Part shown: piece after piece, positions 26,612 to 35,575 of the stretch
Position numbering within the stretch: the stretch's first letter is position 1
Layout: each line of letters opens with the position of its first letter
Source: an uncultured Sulfitobacter sp.
GTDB taxonomy: Bacteria; Pseudomonadota; Alphaproteobacteria; Rhodobacterales; Rhodobacteraceae
Assembly (NCBI RefSeq): GCF_947502895.1
Contig: NZ_CANNBM010000001.1
Location: forward strand, 1,577,423 to 1,641,422
DNA: 64,000 nt
Direction of reading: 5' to 3'
Program-made: the position numbers and the translations under genes
The notes under the pieces: generated by a model
What the model was told of the DNA's origin: nothing
Seen by the model: the letters and a program-made list of their open reading frames with translations, nothing else
Database searches by the model: none

Positions 26612-27372
26612 ACGCCACCGTCGATCATATCGTCGGGCAGACCTATCATGGCCGCAAGGGCAAGGTAGAGAATGCGTTTCGCTATTCGGTGGATTATGTG
26701 ATCTGCGATGCCGAAGCAGTTGAGCTACAGACGCCCCGTCTGTTTGCGCGCAACGGTCGCGGCCTGACCTCGCTACATGACAGCGATCACGGCGGCGCAC
26801 CTGGAAAGGGGCGCGGCGCCCTATGGGTGCGTGACGTGCTGGAGCAGTACCAGATCAAAGGGATCACGCGGATAGAGCTGTTGGCCCAACCCCGCGTATT
26901 GGGACATGTTTTCAACCCCGTAAGCTTTTGGCTTTGCCGCCGCGACGATGGTGCGTTGACCGCCGTGATCTCCGAAGTGACCAACACCTATGGCGACCGC
27001 CACAGCTACTTGTGCCACCATCCCGACCAGCGCGAGATTTTGCGTACGGATCAGTTGCATGCAACCAAGATGATGCATGTCTCGCCCTTCCAGCCGGTCG
27101 AGGGGGATTACACCTTTCGTTTTGACATTACCGATGCGCGGATTGGCATCTGGATCGACTATGGGCGTGCCACAGGAGGCTTGATTGCCACGCTGACGGG
27201 ACGGCGGATGCCGCTGGGCAATGCAGGCATAATGCGCAGTATGCTGCGCCGTCCACTCGGCGCGCGACGGGTGTTGGCGCTGATCCACTGGCAGGCACTC
27301 AAACTGTGGATCAAAGGTGCCCTGTTCCGTTCCCAACCCGAGCCGCCGCAAGACGAAGTCTCAAAAGGGTGA
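26608..27372 (+). CDS. DUF1365 domain-containing protein
   Basis: The 254-residue protein belongs to DUF1365: it has FRYSVDYVI near the start, then LLAQPRVLGHVFNPVSFW, EVTNTYGDRHSYL, and KMMHVSPFQPVEGDYTFRF. The family nearly always sits beside the FAD amine-oxidase gene and, often, a cyclopropane-fatty-acid-synthase-type methyltransferase, suggesting work on unsaturated or methylated acyl chains. No such methyltransferase is present in this window. Translation is coupled at both ends (ATGA with the oxidase, GTGA with the MFS gene). Confidence 0.87.
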   Translation: MNATVDHIVGQTYHGRKGKVENAFRYSVDYVICDAEAVELQTPRLFARNGRGLTSLHDSDHGGAPGKGRGALWVRDVLEQYQIKGITRIELLAQPRVLGHVFNPVSFWLCRRDDGALTAVISEVTNTYGDRHSYLCHHPDQREILRTDQLHATKMMHVSPFQPVEGDYTFRFDITDARIGIWIDYGRATGGLIATLTGRRMPLGNAGIMRSMLRRPLGARRVLALIHWQALKLWIKGALFRSQPEPPQDEVSKG

Positions 27373-28613
27373 GCGCCACTGCCACCAAACGCTTGCCCGC
27401 TTATGCATTGTTCGCGGCGCTGTTGGCCTGTGCAGGCCTTCCGATCTATATTCATGCACCCAAGTTTTATGTCGACGAGTATGGTGTTTCGCTGACAGCA
27501 CTTGGCGCGGTTTTGTTTGGACTGCGGTTGCTGGATGTGGTGCAGGACCCTCTGCTGGGCCGTTTGTCCGAGCGATTGCGCAATCAACGTGGCACGGCAG
27601 TGGGCATGGGATGTGCAGTAATCGCGATTGCGATGATCGGGCTGTTCGCTGTTCCGCCGCTGACGCAGCCTGTTGTCTGGTTTGCGATCATGCTGACGCT
27701 TGTGTTTTCCGCCTTCAGTTTCTTGACCATCTGTTTTTACGCTCAGGGTGTCGCCAAAGCAGACCGCATGGCGGGGCAGGGCCATCTGCGTCTCGCCCGT
27801 TGGCGCGAGACAGGTGCGCTGTTGGGGGTCTGTGTCGCCTCCGTGGCGCCAGTTGCGTTGGGCGCGATGATGGATGCACCGTTCGCAGGATTTGCGGTAG
27901 GTTTTGCGGTGCTGGCTGTTGCAGCCGCACTTGCAATGCGGGGCGAGTGGGTGTCGGTGGATGTACCTCCTAGCACGGGCTTTGGCACTGTGCTGGGCGA
28001 TCCTTTGGCACGGCGTCTGTTGTTGATCGCCCTTCTGAACGCCGCCCCTGTCGCTGTTAGCTCTACCTTGTTCCTGTTTTATGTCGAAAGTGCGCTGGGC
28101 GCGCCCGGATTTGAAGGGCCGCTGCTGCTTCTTTTCTTTCTGTCTGCGGCAGGTACAGCGCCTGTCTGGGGTGTGCTGGCCGAACGGTATGGCACCAAAC
28201 CTGTTTTGCTGGCAGCAATGGTGCTGGCGATCGTTGCATTTGGCGGCGCGCTGTTTTTGGGCACGGGGGATCAGTGGTTGTTTGCGGTTGTCTGCATCGC
28301 CTCGGGTGCAGCCATGGGCGCAGATCTGACCCTGCTGCCTGCGCTTTTTGCCACGCGAATGGCAAAAATTGCTCCTTCTGCTGCCGAAGGCTTTGGATTG
28401 TGGTCATTTGTATCAAAATTCACCTTGGCATTGGCAGCAGCGATCCTACTTCCTTTACTAGAAAGTGCCGGCTACGTCAGCGGAACGCCCGAACCTGCAC
28501 CGCAAGAAGCCATTGATTTGTTGCGGCTGCTTTATGCGGGTGTGCCATGTGTCTTGAAACTTGCCGCGATATTATTGTTGTGGCGCACAAAACTGGATAG
28601 GGATGCAGGATGA
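27369..28613 (+). CDS. MFS transporter, GPH/sugar-cation symporter type
   Basis: The 414-residue protein has about 12 hydrophobic segments and the glycoside-pentoside-hexuronide symporter look (GLRLLDVVQDPLLGRLSERL near residue 50; WGVLAERYGTKPVLL in the second half). In this operon context it may move a lipid, precursor or stress compound rather than a sugar, but no substrate can be read. The start is a GTG overlapping the DUF1365 stop (GTGA), and its own stop overlaps the following ATG. Confidence 0.86.
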   Translation: MSATATKRLPAYALFAALLACAGLPIYIHAPKFYVDEYGVSLTALGAVLFGLRLLDVVQDPLLGRLSERLRNQRGTAVGMGCAVIAIAMIGLFAVPPLTQPVVWFAIMLTLVFSAFSFLTICFYAQGVAKADRMAGQGHLRLARWRETGALLGVCVASVAPVALGAMMDAPFAGFAVGFAVLAVAAALAMRGEWVSVDVPPSTGFGTVLGDPLARRLLLIALLNAAPVAVSSTLFLFYVESALGAPGFEGPLLLLFFLSAAGTAPVWGVLAERYGTKPVLLAAMVLAIVAFGGALFLGTGDQWLFAVVCIASGAAMGADLTLLPALFATRMAKIAPSAAEGFGLWSFVSKFTLALAAAILLPLLESAGYVSGTPEPAPQEAIDLLRLLYAGVPCVLKLAAILLLWRTKLDRDAG

Positions 28614-29176
28614 GCGATGCAGTGTTTTTCTTTGGCCTCGGGGCAGTGCTGGTCATTCTGGTTTTGGTGCTGCGGCGGCGATTTGCTGATTTCTCTGGCC
28701 AGTCTGCTGATGATTATGTGGAGGAACATCCGCAATTCGACATGCGCGCCCATCTGGATGGCCAGATGTCTTGCGACGGCGTGATCTTTGGCCCGCTGGG
28801 CCGCGTGACCAGCACTTTCGAGGCGGATTTCGACATCAGCTGGGAAGGCCACGTCTGTACCATGAAAGAGCAGTTCCGCTATAACGACGGCTCCACGCAG
28901 GACCGCGAATGGCGGATCGAGCTGGATGGAAGCGGCGGATTTGATGCGCTGGCAGAGGATGTGCCAGGCAAGGGGCGTGGCGAAGTTGCGGGCAACGCAG
29001 TCCTGTTCAATTACCCCATCAAGCTGCCCGAAGACGCAGGCGGCTACACGCTGAATGCGTTTGATTGTATGTATTTGACAAAAAACGGCACCATCGTGAA
29101 CCGAAGCCAGTTTCGCAAGTTTGGTTTCAGGGTCGCTGAATTGGTGGCGACCATTCGCAAAAAGGACACGGAATGA
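28610..29176 (+). CDS. DUF3833 family protein
   Basis: The 188-residue protein begins with a hydrophobic helix (residues 2-22) and then matches DUF3833: FDMRAHLDGQMSCDGVIFGPLG, FDISWEGHVCTMKEQFRYNDG, REWRIELDG and a NYPIKLPEDAGGYTLNAFD segment. The fold is probably a lipocalin-like beta barrel held at the membrane. It is coupled by ATGA overlaps to the MFS and SDR genes. Its constant presence in this operon suggests a part in the same lipid-stress pathway, but nothing more specific can be claimed. Confidence 0.83.
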   Translation: MSDAVFFFGLGAVLVILVLVLRRRFADFSGQSADDYVEEHPQFDMRAHLDGQMSCDGVIFGPLGRVTSTFEADFDISWEGHVCTMKEQFRYNDGSTQDREWRIELDGSGGFDALAEDVPGKGRGEVAGNAVLFNYPIKLPEDAGGYTLNAFDCMYLTKNGTIVNRSQFRKFGFRVAELVATIRKKDTE

Positions 29177-29904
29177 CACAGTGGCAAGGCAAGAAATACT
29201 GGTTGGTAGGGGCAAGCGACGGATTGGGGGCTGCGTTGGCTCACAAGCTGAGCAGTGCAGGTGCCGAAGTGATCTTGTCTGCCCGATCCGAAGACAAGCT
29301 GCGCGCATTGGCAGAAAGCCTGCCCGGTAAGGCGCGCGTGGTGAGCGTTGACGTCTCGGATGCGCAAAGCGTTTCGGAGGCCGCAAAGGCTGTGGGCGAG
29401 ATTGACGGTGTCGTGCATTTGGCGGGGGTATATTGGCCTTTTGGTGCCAAAGACTGGAACGCGGAGCAGGCCAATGCCATGGCCGATATCAACTTTACCG
29501 GTTTGATGCGCGTCATGGGCGAGGTCGTGCCGGTGATGGTGGCCAAAGACGACGGGCATATCGTGATTACATCCAGCCTGACGGGCTTTCGCGGTCTGCC
29601 GCGCTCTATCGGGTATACGGCATCGAAGGCGGCGACCATGTCGCTGGCCGAGTGTATGTATGCCGATCTGCGCAATAGCAGCGTAAAGGTGCAGGTGGTG
29701 AACCCCGGCTTTATCAAAACGCAACTGACGGACAAAAATGACTTCAAGATGCCTTTCATCATGGAGCCCGAGGATGCCGCAAGGGAGGTGTTCGAACATA
29801 TGAACACCGACAAATTCAAAAAGAGTTTCCCCTTTGCCTTTTCGATGCTGTTCCGTGGCAGCCAGTTTCTGCCAGACTGGCTCTATTTCCGCATCTTCGC
29901 CTAA
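29173..29904 (+). CDS. SDR family oxidoreductase of the sigma-E operon
   Basis: The 243-residue protein is a classical short-chain dehydrogenase. The cofactor glycine motif VGASDGLGAALA begins near residue 12, HLAGVYWPF replaces the NNAG-type strand, the active-site Ser lies in VITSSLTGF, and the catalytic Tyr and Lys are in GYTASKAAT. It should use NAD(P)H on a hydroxyl or carbonyl compound. It is the last gene of the five-gene operon, entered through an ATGA overlap, and is followed by a strong terminator. Confidence 0.9.
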   Translation: MTQWQGKKYWLVGASDGLGAALAHKLSSAGAEVILSARSEDKLRALAESLPGKARVVSVDVSDAQSVSEAAKAVGEIDGVVHLAGVYWPFGAKDWNAEQANAMADINFTGLMRVMGEVVPVMVAKDDGHIVITSSLTGFRGLPRSIGYTASKAATMSLAECMYADLRNSSVKVQVVNPGFIKTQLTDKNDFKMPFIMEPEDAAREVFEHMNTDKFKKSFPFAFSMLFRGSQFLPDWLYFRIFA

Positions 29905-29931
29905 GATAAAGCGCCAAAATTGATCCTGACG

Positions 29932-29961
29932 TGCCGCCCTTGGGGCGGCATTTCAATTTTT
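29932..29961 (+). terminator. Rho-independent terminator of the sigma-E operon
   Basis: TGCCGCCC (29932-29939) pairs perfectly with GGGCGGCA (29943-29950) around a TTG loop, followed by TTTCAATTTTT. It ends the five-gene operon. Confidence 0.85.
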
Positions 29962-30038
29962 AGGCTACGCCACGCTGTGGCCGTTGTCGTCTGCAGTAGG
30001 GGGCGTACGCGTTGCCGCGCCGCAGGCGTGAGGCAGGC

Positions 30039-30656
30039 TTACAACATACCGTCTGCACGGATTTTTTTGACGCTGTCGCGGCTCTCCATGCGGGCAAGAT
30101 ACGCGGTGGTCGCGGGGAAGTCCGACAGGGTGACACCATCATCCGCCAGCCAGTTGCACACGACAAACAGGTAGGGGTCTGCGATTGTAAATTGATCGCC
30201 GCAAATATAATCGCCGCGCAAACACTCCGTCTCGACGTAGCTTGCGCAGGCCGTCATGGTTTGGGGTACTTTCGCCGTCATGTCGGCGTGGCTCTCGGCG
30301 CTGTCAGCCCAGCGGCTGCCGCGCATTTTATGGGCATGGGCCACATGCATGGTTGAGGCGAGATAGTACATCACACTGCGCATATGGGCTGCATCGTCAG
30401 GTGCCGACGGGATCAGGCCTGCGTTGGGTGCAAGGGCCGCGATATAGTCTAGCAGCGCGCCCGTTTCTGTCAGCACGCTTCCATCGTCCAGCACCAGCGC
30501 AGGCACGCGCCCTTTTGGGTTGAGGGCGAGGTATTCGGGCTTGGTCTGCTCGGCAGTAGCAAAGTCGATGCGGGCGAGGGAATGGGGCAGGCCTGCTTCT
30601 ATCAATGCAAGGGCGGGCGCGATGGAGATGGTCCCATTGGCGTAGAATAGCTTCAT
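30039..30656 (-). CDS. Glutathione S-transferase family protein
   Basis: The 205-residue cytoplasmic protein has the thioredoxin-like N-terminal domain (KLFYANGTISIAPALALIEAG, NPKGRVPALVLDDGSVLTET, the last giving the glutathione-binding Glu/Thr) and a helical C-terminal domain with GDQFTIADPYLFVV. The N-terminal ANGTIS region resembles beta-class GSTs, where a Cys or Ser near position 10 binds glutathione; here Ser is available. The substrate is unknown. It follows the histidine phosphatase gene after 11 bases and is probably co-transcribed with it. Confidence 0.88.
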   Translation of the reverse strand: MKLFYANGTISIAPALALIEAGLPHSLARIDFATAEQTKPEYLALNPKGRVPALVLDDGSVLTETGALLDYIAALAPNAGLIPSAPDDAAHMRSVMYYLASTMHVAHAHKMRGSRWADSAESHADMTAKVPQTMTACASYVETECLRGDYICGDQFTIADPYLFVVCNWLADDGVTLSDFPATTAYLARMESRDSVKKIRADGML

Positions 30657-30667
30657 CGGTGAATCCT

Positions 30668-31321
30668 CTAGATGTTGGTTTTGGACAGGCTGCGGGCGGG
30701 CACGTCCAGATGGGGCGTGGCATTGAACAGGACAGGCGATAAATGCCCGCCAATCGGGTGCAACTGGTGCAGCGAAGTGTGAAAAATCGCGATTGCTGTG
30801 CGGGCTGTGGCGGCCACGCTCAGCTCCATCTGCTGACCGAAAATATGGGCGATCAGCCCACCAGAGGTAACAACCAGTGCGGGGCCGGTGCCTTCGGCAA
30901 TCTCTCTCAGAGCGTCGCTGATGCGGGTTTGAAACTGCGCATAGGTTTCAGGGGCGCCATCCAGCTTGTCGTCCTTCCAGTGTTGGAAAACGGTGGGAAG
31001 GTGATCAATGAAATGTGGCTGCTCGGTGGGGAACGGGATGCCATGCTGTTGCTCTAGCAGGTGTGCAAGGGTGAAATACTCAAGCTCGTTCAGACGTGCA
31101 TCGCGGACAGGTTCCAGATCAGTGGCCATGCCTTCGGCCGTCTCGATGTGGCGCTGCAATGTGCCGGTATAAAGACGCGTGTGGTGCGCCCCTGATGCGC
31201 GCAAATGGTCGCCTAGCCAAGCGGCTTGTTGGTGGCCCAAATTGCTGAGCTTGTCATAGCTCACCTCGTCCTTGGCGGTTGAATTGGCTTGGCCGTGGCG
31301 GATGAGGGTGATGGTGGACAT
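30668..31321 (-). CDS. Histidine phosphatase family protein
   Basis: The 217-residue protein starts with the phosphohistidine motif TLIRHGQANS (His9), and has LYTGTLQRHIETAEGMA and ELEYF in the expected order. In place of the usual second-histidine motif (VxHGG) it has VVTSGGLIAHIF, so the canonical second His is replaced by Ser, a variation found in one branch of the family. Activity on phosphate esters is still possible. It diverges from the formate dehydrogenase gene and precedes a GST gene. Confidence 0.86.
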   Translation of the reverse strand: MSTITLIRHGQANSTAKDEVSYDKLSNLGHQQAAWLGDHLRASGAHHTRLYTGTLQRHIETAEGMATDLEPVRDARLNELEYFTLAHLLEQQHGIPFPTEQPHFIDHLPTVFQHWKDDKLDGAPETYAQFQTRISDALREIAEGTGPALVVTSGGLIAHIFGQQMELSVAATARTAIAIFHTSLHQLHPIGGHLSPVLFNATPHLDVPARSLSKTNI

Positions 31322-31497
31322 GAACGCTCCTGATTGTTGGTGCCATTGATAGACGTGCGAAGAGAGCAGCGAAAGAGGTCTATCGGAAACCTGCGGGCGG
31401 GTGCATGGCGGAAATGCGAGGTGGCGTGTCGGGAACAGCCTTTCGATATGGGGCGGCCACGTCTAGAAACAGGCAAAGCGCATGGAGGAGGCCCGTT

Positions 31498-34266
31498 ATG
31501 ACGGATAAAGTCACATTCACCCTAGATGGTGAAACCGTAGAGGCGGACGCCGGCCTGACAATTTGGGAAGTGGCCAATGGCCGTGGTCTGAAAATCCCCC
31601 ATCTGTGCCACAAACCTGCGCCCGGCTATCGCCCTGACGGCAACTGCCGCGCTTGCATGGTTGAAATTGAGGGCGAGCGAACGCTGGCGGCCTCGTGCAT
31701 TCGAGAACCAGCCGAAGGCATGGTTGTCACCACCAATAACGCCCGCGCAGAGAATGCGCGCAAGATGGTGGTCGAACTGTTGATGGCCGATATGCCGGAT
31801 CAGGAAATTGCGCATGATAAATCCAGCCATATGTGGGATATGGCCGCGCTGAACGGGGTTGAGGACAGCCGTTTCCCAAAGCTCGAAGAGGGCCGTATTC
31901 CCTTGCTGGACGACAGCCATGTCGCGATGAGCGTGAACCTTGATGCCTGTATCTCGTGTGGTCTGTGCGTGCGGGCCTGCCGCGAAGTGCAGGTGAACGA
32001 TGTGATCGGTATGTCGGGGCGCGGCGCGGGCGCTTATCCGACCTTCGATATGGCCGATCCGATGGGCGACAGCACCTGTGTCGCCTGCGGTGAATGTCTG
32101 CAGGCCTGCCCCACTGGCGCGCTGATGCCTGCCTCGGTCGTGGACGAGAACCAAGTTGGTGACAGCGCTGACTTCGACCGCGAAGTCGAGAGCATCTGCC
32201 CCTTCTGTGGTGTGGGTTGCCAAATCTCGCTGAAGATAAAGGACGACAAGGTCAAATACGTAGACGGCATCAACGGTCCCGCGAACGAGGGGCGTCTGTG
32301 CGTCAAGGGTCGCTTTGGCTTTGACTATATCCACCACAATCACCGCCTGACAAAACCGTTGATCCGCCGTGAGGATGCCCCCGCCAAGGGGTTAAACGTA
32401 GATCCGGGCAATTATCTGGAAGTATTCCGCGAGGCCACGTGGGACGAGGCGCTGGATGCAGCAGCGAACGGGCTTAAAGGCATTGGCGGCAAGGGTGTCG
32501 CGGGCTTTGGCTCTGCCAAATGTACCAACGAAGAAGCCTATCTGTTCCAGAAAATCATCCGTCAGGGATTTGGCCACAATAACGTCGATCACTGTACGCG
32601 TTTGTGCCATGCCTCCTCTGTCTCTGCCCTGCTGGAGAATGTGGGGTCGGGTGCGGTTTCAGCTACTTTCAACGAAATCGAAAACGCCGATGTGGCAATT
32701 GTGATCGGGGCCAACCCGATTGAAAACCACCCTGTTGCGGCGACCTATTTCAAGCAGTTCACCAAGCGTGGTGGCAAGCTGATCGTCATGGACCCGCGCG
32801 GACAGGCGCTGAAACGTCACTCCTCGCATATGCTGCAATTCCGCCCTGGCACGGATGTCTCAATGCTCAACGCGATCATGCATGTGATCGTTGAGGAGGA
32901 GCTGTACGACAAGCAGTATATCGAAGCCTACACCGAGAATTGGGAAGCCGAGAAGGCCCATCTTCAGGACTTTACCCCCGAAAAGATGGCCGAGATTTGT
33001 GGTATCGACGCCGAGATGATCCGTGATGTTGCACGGACGTTTGCAGGGGCGAATGCCGCGATGATTTTCTGGGGTATGGGCGTAAGCCAGCATATCCACG
33101 GTACAGACAATGCGCGTTGCCTGATCAGTCTTGCACTTATGACAGGCCAAGTGGGCCGCCCTGGTGCGGGCCTGCACCCGCTGCGCGGTCAAAACAATGT
33201 GCAAGGTGCCTCTGACGCGGGGCTGATCCCGATGTTCTTGCCTGACTACCAGTCAGTAACGGACGATGGTGTGCGCTCGGCCTTTACCGATGTATGGGAG
33301 AGCGGCGATTTCAGTGCCGAGAAGGGCCTGACTGTGACCGAAATTCTGGATGCGGTGCATGCTGGCGACATCAAAGGGATGTATATCCTTGGTGAAAACC
33401 CTGCTATGTCGGACCCGGATGTAGAGCATGCGCGCGACGCGTTGGGCAAGCTAGAGCACTTGGTGGTGCAAGATATCTTTATCACTGAAACGGCGAATTT
33501 TGCAGATGTAATCCTGCCTGCAAGTGCCTTTGCCGAGAAGTCGGGGACTGTCACGAACACCAACCGTCAGGTGCAAATGGGCCGTCAGGCTGTGACGCCT
33601 CCCGGTGACGCGCGCGAGGATTGGTGGATCGAAGTTGAACTGGCCAAGCGGTTGGGGCTGGATTGGAACTATGCCTCGCCCGCGGATGTTTTTGCCGAAA
33701 TGAAGCTAAACATGAAGTCCCTCGACAACATTACATGGGACCGCTTGGAGAGCCAGAACGCAGTAACCTACCCGTCGCTGAGCCCTGAAGACCCCGGGCA
33801 GGCGATTGTGTTTACCGACGGCTTTCCCCGTGCGGACGGTCGTGCCAGATTCACGCCGGCCAGCATCATTGCGCCCGACGACACACCTGATGCAGAATAC
33901 CCGATGATCCTGACCACAGGTCGTCAGTTGGAGCATTGGCATACAGGTTCCATGACGCGCCGTGCCACTGTGTTGGACGGGCTTGAGCCTGAGGCGAACT
34001 GCTCGCTTCATCCGTCTACACTGCGCAAGCTGGGGGTCGAGCCGGGTGAGTTTGTGCGCCTGACCACCAAGCGGGGTAGCATCGAGATCATGGCACGGAT
34101 GGATCGTGCGGTATCGCCTGATATGGTGTTTTTGCCCTTCGCCTATGTCGAAGCGGCAGCAAATATTCTGACCAATCCGGCCGTCGATCCCTATGGAAAA
34201 ATCCCTGAATTCAAGTTCTCGGCGGTAAAAGTTGAAGCGGCGAAAGCTGCCGTGGCGGCAGAATGA
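31498..34266 (+). CDS. Formate dehydrogenase alpha subunit, molybdopterin enzyme, cysteine type
   Basis: The 922-residue protein has an N-terminal 2Fe-2S ferredoxin domain (Cys37, Cys48, Cys51 and one near 65), two 4Fe-4S ferredoxin motifs (CISCGLCVRAC near 151 and CVACGECLQAC near 194), then the Moco domain with CPFCGVGC (near 234). The active-site CTRLCH follows, with Cys370 in the selenocysteine position. GMGVSQHIHGTDNARCL and the C-terminal molydopterin-binding part (LTTGRQLEHWHTGSMTRR) complete it. The His/Cys-rich cluster normally found after the ferredoxin domain in FdsA/NuoG is missing its cysteines (DKSSHMWDMAAL). No beta or gamma subunit gene is adjacent. The ATG follows GGAGGAGG. 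Confidence 0.92.
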   Translation: MTDKVTFTLDGETVEADAGLTIWEVANGRGLKIPHLCHKPAPGYRPDGNCRACMVEIEGERTLAASCIREPAEGMVVTTNNARAENARKMVVELLMADMPDQEIAHDKSSHMWDMAALNGVEDSRFPKLEEGRIPLLDDSHVAMSVNLDACISCGLCVRACREVQVNDVIGMSGRGAGAYPTFDMADPMGDSTCVACGECLQACPTGALMPASVVDENQVGDSADFDREVESICPFCGVGCQISLKIKDDKVKYVDGINGPANEGRLCVKGRFGFDYIHHNHRLTKPLIRREDAPAKGLNVDPGNYLEVFREATWDEALDAAANGLKGIGGKGVAGFGSAKCTNEEAYLFQKIIRQGFGHNNVDHCTRLCHASSVSALLENVGSGAVSATFNEIENADVAIVIGANPIENHPVAATYFKQFTKRGGKLIVMDPRGQALKRHSSHMLQFRPGTDVSMLNAIMHVIVEEELYDKQYIEAYTENWEAEKAHLQDFTPEKMAEICGIDAEMIRDVARTFAGANAAMIFWGMGVSQHIHGTDNARCLISLALMTGQVGRPGAGLHPLRGQNNVQGASDAGLIPMFLPDYQSVTDDGVRSAFTDVWESGDFSAEKGLTVTEILDAVHAGDIKGMYILGENPAMSDPDVEHARDALGKLEHLVVQDIFITETANFADVILPASAFAEKSGTVTNTNRQVQMGRQAVTPPGDAREDWWIEVELAKRLGLDWNYASPADVFAEMKLNMKSLDNITWDRLESQNAVTYPSLSPEDPGQAIVFTDGFPRADGRARFTPASIIAPDDTPDAEYPMILTTGRQLEHWHTGSMTRRATVLDGLEPEANCSLHPSTLRKLGVEPGEFVRLTTKRGSIEIMARMDRAVSPDMVFLPFAYVEAAANILTNPAVDPYGKIPEFKFSAVKVEAAKAAVAAE

Positions 34267-34307
34267 AGAAACGGGGCGCTGACGCGCGTTCTACTTTATT
34301 TTGCTGA

Positions 34308-34326
34308 TGAGGGGCTTTGCCCCTCA
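34308..34326. terminator. Hairpin after the formate dehydrogenase gene
   Basis: TGAGGGGC (34308-34315) pairs perfectly with GCCCCTCA (34319-34326) around TTT. There is no T-run directly after it. It is followed by the divergent intergenic-repeat copy at 34336. Confidence 0.5.
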
Positions 34327-34335
34327 AACTCCCCA

Positions 34336-34362
34336 GAGGATTTATAGCCAAGAGAGATAAAG
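34336..34362 (+). repeat. Intergenic repeat, divergent copy 2
   Basis: GAGGATTTATAGCCAAGAGA begins here. It has the same layout (hairpin, then GAG-ATTT-spacer-AAAG) as the copies at 14097, 40634 and 49877 but differs at several bases. From memory, elements of this shape are frequent between genes in Rhodobacteraceae. Confidence 0.4.
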
Positions 34363-34369
34363 ACTGCGT

Positions 34370-35575
34370 GTGAATATTGATGCTGGGCGATTTTTGGCTG
34401 ATTTGCACAGGCTGCAGTCATTTGGGGCTTCCGGTGTTGGCAAGGGTGTTGTGCGCCCTGCGTATTCCGAGGCGGATGTTGCAGCACGTCGTTGGTTGGC
34501 GGAGCGGATGCAGGCGGCAGGTCTGCGTGTAGAAACCGATTCAATGGGCAATCTGTTTGGATTGGCTGACGGGCCGTCGATCTTGTTGGGATCACACAGC
34601 GACAGCCAGCCCGAAGGAGGGTGGCTGGATGGTGCGTTGGGCGTGGTTGCAGCATTGGAGGTCGCGCGAGCGAGCCGAAACGTTGGGGGGCCTGCCGTGT
34701 CAGTCGTGTCTTTTCAGGATGAAGAGGGACGCTTTGGCGTGACCACGGGCAGTGCCGTGTGGTCGGGGCATTTGAGTTTGGCTGAGGCGGACTTGTTGTG
34801 TGATCATGACGGGGTGACGCTGGCTGACGCGCGGCGTGTAATGGCGTCGACAGGCGAGATAGACCCCGCGCAATTCACCGGCTTCATCGAGATGCATATC
34901 GAGCAGGGCCCTGTTTTGGATCAAGCCGACGAACGGATTGGTGTGGTGTCTGACATCGTTGGTATCCGCGACATGAAAATTACTTTTGACGGGCAACAAA
35001 ACCATGCCGGCACCACGCCGATGCATATCCGTCGTGATGCGTTTCAGGCAGTTTCGGCCTTTAATCAAGCGCTTGGGGAGCGGTTTGCGAATGTTGTCAC
35101 GCCCTCGACCGTATGGACGATCGGGCATGTAAGTTTGCATCCGAACGCTTCGTCCATCGTGCCGGGGCGGGCCGTGTTTTCCATGCAGTGGCGGGATGGG
35201 GATGCCGAACGGCTGGACCGCATGGAGCGGATCATTCGCGCGTTGGCGCAGGAGGTGGCGCAGGCGCGTGGCATGGAGGTTTCATTCGGTCAGTTGCTGG
35301 GATTGGAGCCTGTAGCGATGGATGCGCGGCTGCGGGGTGCACTGGAGAACAGTGCGCAGCAGGTGGTGCCGGAGCGTTGGCGCGTGATGCCATCGGGTGC
35401 GTTGCATGATGCCACGAATGTGGCGCGGCTGATGCCTGTGGCGATGCTGTTTGTCCCCTCCATCGGGGGGATCAGCCACGCATTTGAAGAAGATACAGCC
35501 GAGGATGATCTGGTTACGGGGCTGCGGGTTTTGGCGGGGGCTGTGTCGGGGATGATGCCAGAACTTGGGGGGTGA
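34370..35575 (+). CDS. Zn-dependent amidohydrolase, N-carbamoyl-amino-acid/allantoate amidohydrolase family
   Basis: The 401-residue M20-type enzyme has GSHSDSQPEGGWLDGALGVVAA (first metal His and bridging Asp), FQDEEGRFGVTTGSAVWSG (metal/catalytic Glu), and EMHIEQGPVLDQAD. It also has HAGTTPMHIRRDA, typical of the dimerisation-domain histidine, and ends with GALHDATNVARLMPVAMLFVPS. Members hydrolyse N-carbamoyl-L-amino acids, ureidopropionate or allantoate; the exact substrate is not evident. The start is a GTG and has no clear Shine-Dalgarno. Confidence 0.88.
   Translation: MNIDAGRFLADLHRLQSFGASGVGKGVVRPAYSEADVAARRWLAERMQAAGLRVETDSMGNLFGLADGPSILLGSHSDSQPEGGWLDGALGVVAALEVARASRNVGGPAVSVVSFQDEEGRFGVTTGSAVWSGHLSLAEADLLCDHDGVTLADARRVMASTGEIDPAQFTGFIEMHIEQGPVLDQADERIGVVSDIVGIRDMKITFDGQQNHAGTTPMHIRRDAFQAVSAFNQALGERFANVVTPSTVWTIGHVSLHPNASSIVPGRAVFSMQWRDGDAERLDRMERIIRALAQEVAQARGMEVSFGQLLGLEPVAMDARLRGALENSAQQVVPERWRVMPSGALHDATNVARLMPVAMLFVPSIGGISHAFEEDTAEDDLVTGLRVLAGAVSGMMPELGG

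Noticed and set aside
29921..29926. TGATCC after the SDR gene as a further sigma-E -35 box
   Set aside because: No -10-like sequence lies at the right spacing, and it runs straight into the operon terminator.
31522..32343. Open frame antisense to the formate dehydrogenase gene
   Set aside because: It is a shadow of a firmly identified gene with iron-sulfur motifs in the other frame.
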